Assembly: GCA_039961635.1 (NCBI GenBank)
Contig: JABRWB010000001.1
Span: 1-64,000, forward strand
DNA length: 64,000 nt
Source of the DNA: a bacterium
GTDB taxonomy: Bacteria; 4484-113; JAGGVC01
Reading direction: 5' to 3'
The notes under the pieces were generated by a model. The model did no database searches and was not told the origin of the DNA. It worked only from the letters and a program-made list of their open reading frames with translations. Each line of letters opens with the position of its first letter. The first letter of the stretch is position 1. Shown here one piece after another: positions 60,127 to 64,000 of this stretch. The translations under genes and the position numbers were made by a program.

Positions 60127-60745
60127 GCGGCGCTCCTGCAGCTTGCGCGACGCCGAGTCGGGCAAAGTCCTCCGGCTCGTTGAAATTAATAAGATGTTTT
60201 CGCTCCTGGTCGTCTATTTCCAACAAATTTGCTCCCAGCTTTTCGCCAAGATTGCGTAATGACAGCTGATTATCCAGGATCGCCTTTCGCACTGAAGGTT
60301 GCCAATGTGAAGGTATGTAGCAAGGAAGCGGATCTTCAATCCGGCCCCGCAGTCCGAAAAAACTGCCGTTCGAACCGGCCTCGCGCAAAAGCCGGCTCAC
60401 CAGCGACGGAGTAAGCAGAGGTTGGTCGCAAGCCGCAATAATGTAACCTTGGGCGAGGCCGCTGGACAGCAACGCATCCACCCCTGCCAGCGGCCCTAAG
60501 TGCGGAAACTCGTCCGCGACGGGAATAAGCTCTGCATCCGTCTTCAACTTCGGCAATTCGTCAATACCCACGACTGCAATCCGATTCCCGCAGACCTGTA
60601 AGGCAGTAATGACGTGCTCGATCATGCTAATGCCGTCCCGCAGCAAAATCGAGTGCTTGGGCCTTCCCATTCTTTTGCTTTGTCCACCGGCCAAAACAGC
60701 GCCGATTATCGGACTTGAGCTGACATCGCGGCGTATGCGGTTCAT
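60119..60745 (-). CDS. mobA: Molybdenum cofactor guanylyltransferase MobA
   Basis: 208 residues from the ATG at 60745, which overlaps the MOSC stop (ATGA). Nucleotide loop AVLAGGQSKRMGRPKHSILL, then VADEFPHLGPLAGVDALLSS, YIIAACDQPLLTPSLVSRLL (metal Asp) and NFNEPEDFARLG. MobA attaches GMP to molybdopterin to give the bis-MGD cofactor needed by the DMSO-reductase-family enzymes encoded on both sides. Because the other locus has only a mobA fragment, this copy may supply both. Confidence 0.93.
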   Translation of the reverse strand: MNRIRRDVSSSPIIGAVLAGGQSKRMGRPKHSILLRDGISMIEHVITALQVCGNRIAVVGIDELPKLKTDAELIPVADEFPHLGPLAGVDALLSSGLAQGYIIAACDQPLLTPSLVSRLLREAGSNGSFFGLRGRIEDPLPCYIPSHWQPSVRKAILDNQLSLRNLGEKLGANLLEIDDQERKHLINFNEPEDFARLGVAQAAGAPHA

Positions 60746-61218
60746 TGCGCCGCCACCTCTTGATTTGGATTTGGTGCGGCCAAAATAAGCTCTACTTCTT
60801 CTCCCGGGATGATCCATCCGGTTTTTGTCACTCTTGCCATCCAGCCAAGGCGACCCACGGTCACATGTTTTAAATCCGGATGGAGCGCATCAAGCACAAA
60901 ACAAGGCCTGCGGGCTTCGCTTATCTCAATTTCCACCCCTCCGCCGAAGCGAAGTCTGGCGCCCGGCACAATTTGCCAATCTCTGCAGCCGCTCAGCGTC
61001 AGATTCTCTCCCAAGTCTCCGGGATTAACCGGGAATCCTTCTTCGCGAAGTTGTTCGATGATCTCTAAATCGAGAGTGCAAATCGCACGGCTGGGTTTAA
61101 TGTGCTTGGCATGGTCCCGGCCGTCGCCAACCAAACCCTCGAAGGTAACCTGCCCGCGAGGCACCGGCAGCTTGGGAATTCCGCCGCTCGAAATGTTCAC
61201 GGAGATTAATCTGGCCAT
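60742..61218 (-). CDS. MOSC-domain protein, first gene of the second Moco operon
   Basis: 158 residues from the ATG at 61218, chosen because AAGGAG lies 8 nt upstream and the domain starts here (ARLISVNISSGGIPKLPVPR). MOSC features: FEGLVGDGRDHAKHIKPSRA, INPGDLGEN-like VNPGDLGENLTLSG, EIEISEARRPCFVLDALHPD with the conserved Cys, and MARVTKTGWIIPGEEVEL. It is of the YiiM-like class and distinct from the MOSC gene at 56496. It starts a run of seven overlapping genes. Confidence 0.88.
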   Translation of the reverse strand: MARLISVNISSGGIPKLPVPRGQVTFEGLVGDGRDHAKHIKPSRAICTLDLEIIEQLREEGFPVNPGDLGENLTLSGCRDWQIVPGARLRFGGGVEIEISEARRPCFVLDALHPDLKHVTVGRLGWMARVTKTGWIIPGEEVELILAAPNPNQEVAAQ

Positions 61219-61409
61219 TATTCCGACTCCTTGCACTGCCGAATCGCTTTGAATAATAACAGATGGCATCTGCACGAAATGCACCAGAAGGTTTGCATCC
61301 GCTTGGACGGGATTCGAACGGTGTTTAGGGCATTTGGTATCCGGATAGCGGGAAGAAATCCGGCTTGATAAGTTTGTCACGAGCATAGAAAAATAGAATA
61401 TGGAGCAGC

Positions 61410-61435
61410 AATTGATGACCCGCAGGTCATCAATT
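61410..61435. promoter_or_regulatory. Perfect inverted repeat upstream of the Rrf2 regulator
   Basis: AATTGATGACC and GGTCATCAATT are perfect 11-bp arms around CGCA. It lies 43 bp before the Rrf2 start and in the intergenic region shared with the divergent Moco operon. No U-tract follows, so an operator for Rrf2 autoregulation or a leader hairpin is more likely than a terminator. Confidence 0.6.
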
Positions 61436-61477
61436 CCTTTATTCTTGAGCTGGTTGTATCTCTCATCAGGAGAAGAT

Positions 61478-62038
61478 TTGCTGTCGCTGGCCAAAACCTC
61501 CGGTTACGCCATTCTGGCCTTGGGATGTCTGCAAGAATCGGCCGATCGATTTGTACTGGCAAAGGACATCGCCAAATGCACCGGGGTGCCCAAGCCTTAT
61601 CTCGCGAAGATTTTGAACTCTTTGGTGGAGCACAACTTGGTGACGACAAAGCGCGGCCGCACGGGAGGATTTGGTTTGGCGCGACCCGCTTCGCAAATCA
61701 GCGTATTGGAAATCGCCGAAGCGGTGGAGGGAGCGAGCTGGAACTCGCAATGCATTCTTGGCCTGCCGCCGTGTTCGGCTAGGCGAAAGTGTCCGCTGCA
61801 TGCTTTTTGGATTAAGCAGCTTACGGCGATGCGGAAGAAATTGCAGTCGATTACTGTAGCGGACGCAGCCAAGTTCGAACGGCTGAGCAGAAGTCAGCTG
61901 CGCAGCTGTCCTCCCAAAAGCCGGGTCAAAGAATTGCCGAAAACCGATCCCCGGTTTGTTTCCGATTCTTGCACGGTAAATCCGAATGAAGTTGTATCGC
62001 AAGCAAAATCAATGAAGTCAAGGAGAGCAAAACCATGA
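61478..62038 (+). CDS. Rrf2-family transcriptional regulator
   Basis: 186 residues from the TTG at 61478, chosen because AGGAGA is 4-5 nt upstream and Rrf2 proteins begin here (LLSLAKTSGYAILALGCLQ). Winged helix DIAKCTGVPKPYLAKILNSL, then TTKRGRTGGFGLARPASQIS. The cluster Cys are present in CILGLPPCSARRKCPLH (C-x6-C-x5-C), so it probably senses iron-sulfur status, redox or NO as do IscR and NsrR. The C-terminal 50 residues are an extra basic tail. The stop overlaps the ATG of the ferredoxin subunit (ATGA), so the regulator is made with its likely target operon. Confidence 0.88.
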   Translation: MLSLAKTSGYAILALGCLQESADRFVLAKDIAKCTGVPKPYLAKILNSLVEHNLVTTKRGRTGGFGLARPASQISVLEIAEAVEGASWNSQCILGLPPCSARRKCPLHAFWIKQLTAMRKKLQSITVADAAKFERLSRSQLRSCPPKSRVKELPKTDPRFVSDSCTVNPNEVVSQAKSMKSRRAKP

Positions 62039-62940
62039 ATCGAAGTCGCCGTGAATTCATCGCCAAGGGCGCGCTTGCAGCGGCGGTCGGCGCCGCGGCA
62101 TCGGCGGGTGTACTGCCGAAGGCGGCGGACGCCCAGGGACGCGATCCCGCCGGAAAGGAGTCGGTACGCAAGCTGGATGCTCTTTCGGGAATCGCGCCAC
62201 AGCAAAGGGAAGACAACCTGCTTCGAATGCAGCGGGAGCTCGTGGCCGCGATGAGCAAGCCCGTGGAAGAACGCCACTGGGTCATGGTTATCGACCAGCG
62301 CAAGTGCGTGGGCTGCCACGCCTGCACGGTTGCCTGCGTTTCCGAAAACAACCTGCCGCCGGGAGTGGTTTACCGGCCCGTGCAGACAATCGAAGAGGGA
62401 ACTTTTCCCGAGCTGAAACTCTCCTTCCTCCCCAAGCCGTGCAATCACTGCAACAAGCCGCCGTGCATATCGGTTTGTCCGGTTGACGCCACCTGGAAAC
62501 GGCCCGACGGTGTGGTTGCGATTGATTACGACAAATGCATCGGGTGTCAGCTTTGCATCCCCGCCTGCCCTTACAGCCACCGTCAATTCGACGAAGGCAA
62601 TTTTTATACGCGCGACTCCGCCGCGGGTGACGCGGGAACAGGAGTGGTGCTTGGTCCAGAAGCCCCGTGGGAAGGCAGGAGCGTTTTCGAGTACGGCAAA
62701 TTGTGGGATAGGGCGAACGGAGATTCGCCAAATTCCAAAACGCGCAAATGCCATTTTTGCCTGCATCGGTTGGAAAACGGGCAGCTGCCCCAGTGCACCA
62801 CAACCTGCATAGGCCGTGCCACAAGTTTCGGCGATGCGAATGACAAATCCAGCCTGGTAAGCGAGCTTATCGCCAATCACGAGACGTTTGTTCTGCTTCC
62901 GGAAAAAGGCACGTCGCCGCAGGTGTATTACATCAAATAG
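62035..62940 (+). CDS. Tat-exported ferredoxin subunit of a molybdoenzyme (TtrB/PhsB-like)
   Basis: 301 residues. Tat signal NRSRREFIAKGALAAAVGAA, then four [4Fe-4S] motifs: CVGCHACTVAC, CNHCNKPPCISVCP, CIGCQLCIPACPY, and CHFC with CTTTC. The signal on the electron-transfer subunit, with no C-terminal membrane helix, fits periplasmic tetrathionate-, selenate- or sulfur-oxyanion-type reductases (TtrB-like) more than formate dehydrogenase. A catalytic subunit of matching type follows. The substrate is not determined by this sequence. Confidence 0.88.
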   Translation: MNRSRREFIAKGALAAAVGAAASAGVLPKAADAQGRDPAGKESVRKLDALSGIAPQQREDNLLRMQRELVAAMSKPVEERHWVMVIDQRKCVGCHACTVACVSENNLPPGVVYRPVQTIEEGTFPELKLSFLPKPCNHCNKPPCISVCPVDATWKRPDGVVAIDYDKCIGCQLCIPACPYSHRQFDEGNFYTRDSAAGDAGTGVVLGPEAPWEGRSVFEYGKLWDRANGDSPNSKTRKCHFCLHRLENGQLPQCTTTCIGRATSFGDANDKSSLVSELIANHETFVLLPEKGTSPQVYYIK

Positions 62941-62941
62941 C

Positions 62942-64000
62942 TGTACCAGAAAAGATCCGAGGAGAAAAATAGGCGCAAATCTTTTCGAGGCCAATTACGG
63001 GCCGCCGAACCGCACGGTGCGCATGACGGAAAATCTTGCGTCGGGCGCGCTCAAAATAGCGGTGGCGGATCCGCGTTTCAGCAAGCTGGCCAGCAAGGCC
63101 TGGAAATGGCTTCCAGTGCATCCGGGAACCGATGGGGCGATGGCGATGGCGTTCATCCGCTGGATGCTGGACAACAATCGCTTTGACGCCAAGTTTCTCG
63201 CTTGCGCCAACAAGGCGGCAGCCGCGGCGGCCGGCGAAAACAGTTGGACCAATTCGACTTGGCTTGTCGAAATCAAGGACGGCAAGCCGGGCAAATTTGT
63301 CCGCGCTGCCGATATCGGGCTGTGTGCTCCGGAGATCCGCAAAAACAAGGATGGAAAGGAGTACGAGGAAAAGTTCATTGTGGTTTATGTAAACGGCCAG
63401 CCCAAGGCGGTGGATCCGAACAGCACCGAAGAGCCGGTCGTCGGCGACTTGTTCGTGGACGCCACGCTTCCGAACGGAACGCATGCAAAAAGCGCGCTTC
63501 AGGTGTTGCGCGACTCTGCGAACGTTCGCAGTTTCGAGGAATGGGCAGCGCTTACGGGAGTAAAAGCCGCGGATTTGGAAGAGGTTGCGCGCGAATTAAC
63601 CAGTTACGGAAAGCAGGCGGCGGTTGACATACACCGCGGCGTGGCGCAGCACACAAACGGCTTTTACAACGTGCTCGCTTGGATGACGGTCAACATGCTT
63701 TTGGGCAACTTCGATGCAAAGGGCGGAATGGTAACCCAGTCCACTTATGACACGATGGGCAAAGCCAAACTGTTCGATCTCAATGCGCATCCGGGCGCAA
63801 TCAAGGGATTCGGCATAAGTTGCATCAGGCATGACATAGCGTACGAGAAGACAAGCATTTTTTCCGGTTATCCGGCCAAGCGCAATTGGTATCCCCTTGC
63901 AAGCGATATATATGAGGAAATCATTCCTTCGATCGGCGATGCCTATCCGTATCCCGTAAAGGCGGTGTTCATGTATATGGGCGCGCCGACATACGCGCTT
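62942..64000 (+). pseudogene. Molybdopterin oxidoreductase catalytic subunit (TtrA-like), 5'-truncated, continues past the window
   Basis: A continuous frame with no stop from 62942 to the window end. Similarity begins abruptly at about 62972: GANLFEANYGPPNRTVRMTE, then KIAVADPRFSKLASKAWKWL, LPVHPGTDGAMAMAFIRWML, FEEWAALTGVKAADLEEVAR, VDIHRGVAQHTNGFYNVLAW and NMLLGNFDAKGGMV. This is the middle of a DMSO-reductase-family catalytic subunit of the TtrA type. The Tat signal, the N-terminal [4Fe-4S] domain and the first MGD-binding part (some 250-350 residues) are missing: an RBS-like GAGGAG lies only 6 nt before the similarity starts, and there is no usable start codon. It looks as though a deletion fused the gene's RBS to its interior. 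Real loss or misassembly are both possible. Confidence 0.75.

Noticed and set aside
61303-61322. tRNA-like T-loop (GTTCGAATCCCG on the minus strand), possible tRNA fragment or att site
   Set aside because: The flanking bases do not pair into a T-stem, and no acceptor or anticodon arm is found. It could be an old remnant but cannot be supported.

Overview
The window looks like chromosomal DNA from an uncultivated, anaerobic or facultatively anaerobic Gram-negative bacterium. Most of it is GC-rich (visibly well above 50%) and densely coded. The outer-membrane inference rests on an OstA/LptA-type protein and several large lipobox-bearing secreted proteins. I cannot name the phylum. The large lipoproteins with dockerin-like 'DITPIALNYL' repeats, PKD or Fn3 domains and beta-propellers suggest a candidate-phylum lineage, but that is inference.

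Layout. Positions 1-1300 are an AT-richer accessory patch with an HNH nuclease and two paralogous small proteins. Positions 1400-39300 hold mostly housekeeping genes: a VOC protein with metal-ligand-rich ends, a Doc/AbrB-type toxin-antitoxin pair with a visible operator, DapL-like aminotransferase, CCA-adding enzyme, M16 protease, thioredoxin-NHL protein, gpmI, purC-purS, FmdB, a glycosyltransferase, a GGDEF protein, an OstA-like protein, deoB, two tRNAs (Ile-CAT and Val-TAC), a P-loop ATPase, DinB, AlkD, serine acetyltransferase, transaldolase-like fsa, a HAD phosphatase and pyrG. Four large secreted lipoproteins lie among them: a PKD/propeller protein, a cohesin-like/Fn3/PQQ protein, a four-fold NTF2-like repeat protein and a catalytically dead subtilase.

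From 40.3 kb onward the window is a formate/molybdopterin region. A 5'-truncated hdrB ends at an AT-rich, gene-free 610-bp stretch that carries the promoter of a long operon on the plus strand (40925-55549). This operon encodes a selenocysteine formate dehydrogenase (in-frame TGA plus a SECIS hairpin), its ferredoxin and NrfD-type membrane subunits, FdhE, a mobA remnant, a small HTH-like protein, a P-loop/ModE fusion, MoeA, a short MoaA, MoaC, a MOSC-MogA fusion, a WtpA-type tungstate/molybdate-binding protein, FdhD and the WtpB/WtpC transporter. It therefore encodes the enzyme, metal uptake, many of the cofactor-making steps and sulfur delivery together. A second, divergently arranged Moco operon on the minus strand (61218 to 55730) carries MOSC, MobA, MoaA, a MoaC-MoaB fusion, MoeA, MOSC and a TauE/SafE exporter. 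Beside it, on the plus strand, an Rrf2 regulator is translationally coupled to a Tat-exported ferredoxin subunit, followed by a catalytic subunit that lacks its N-terminal part and runs off the window.

Two themes cut across the window. First, at least six genes show a -10 hexamer followed 6-7 nt later by a GTG start, which suggests widespread leaderless transcripts. Second, several genes are broken (doc, mobA', hdrB, the last catalytic subunit). This could reflect real gene decay, deletions at the edges of a mobile FDH/Moco island, or sequence or assembly errors. The sequence alone cannot decide between them.
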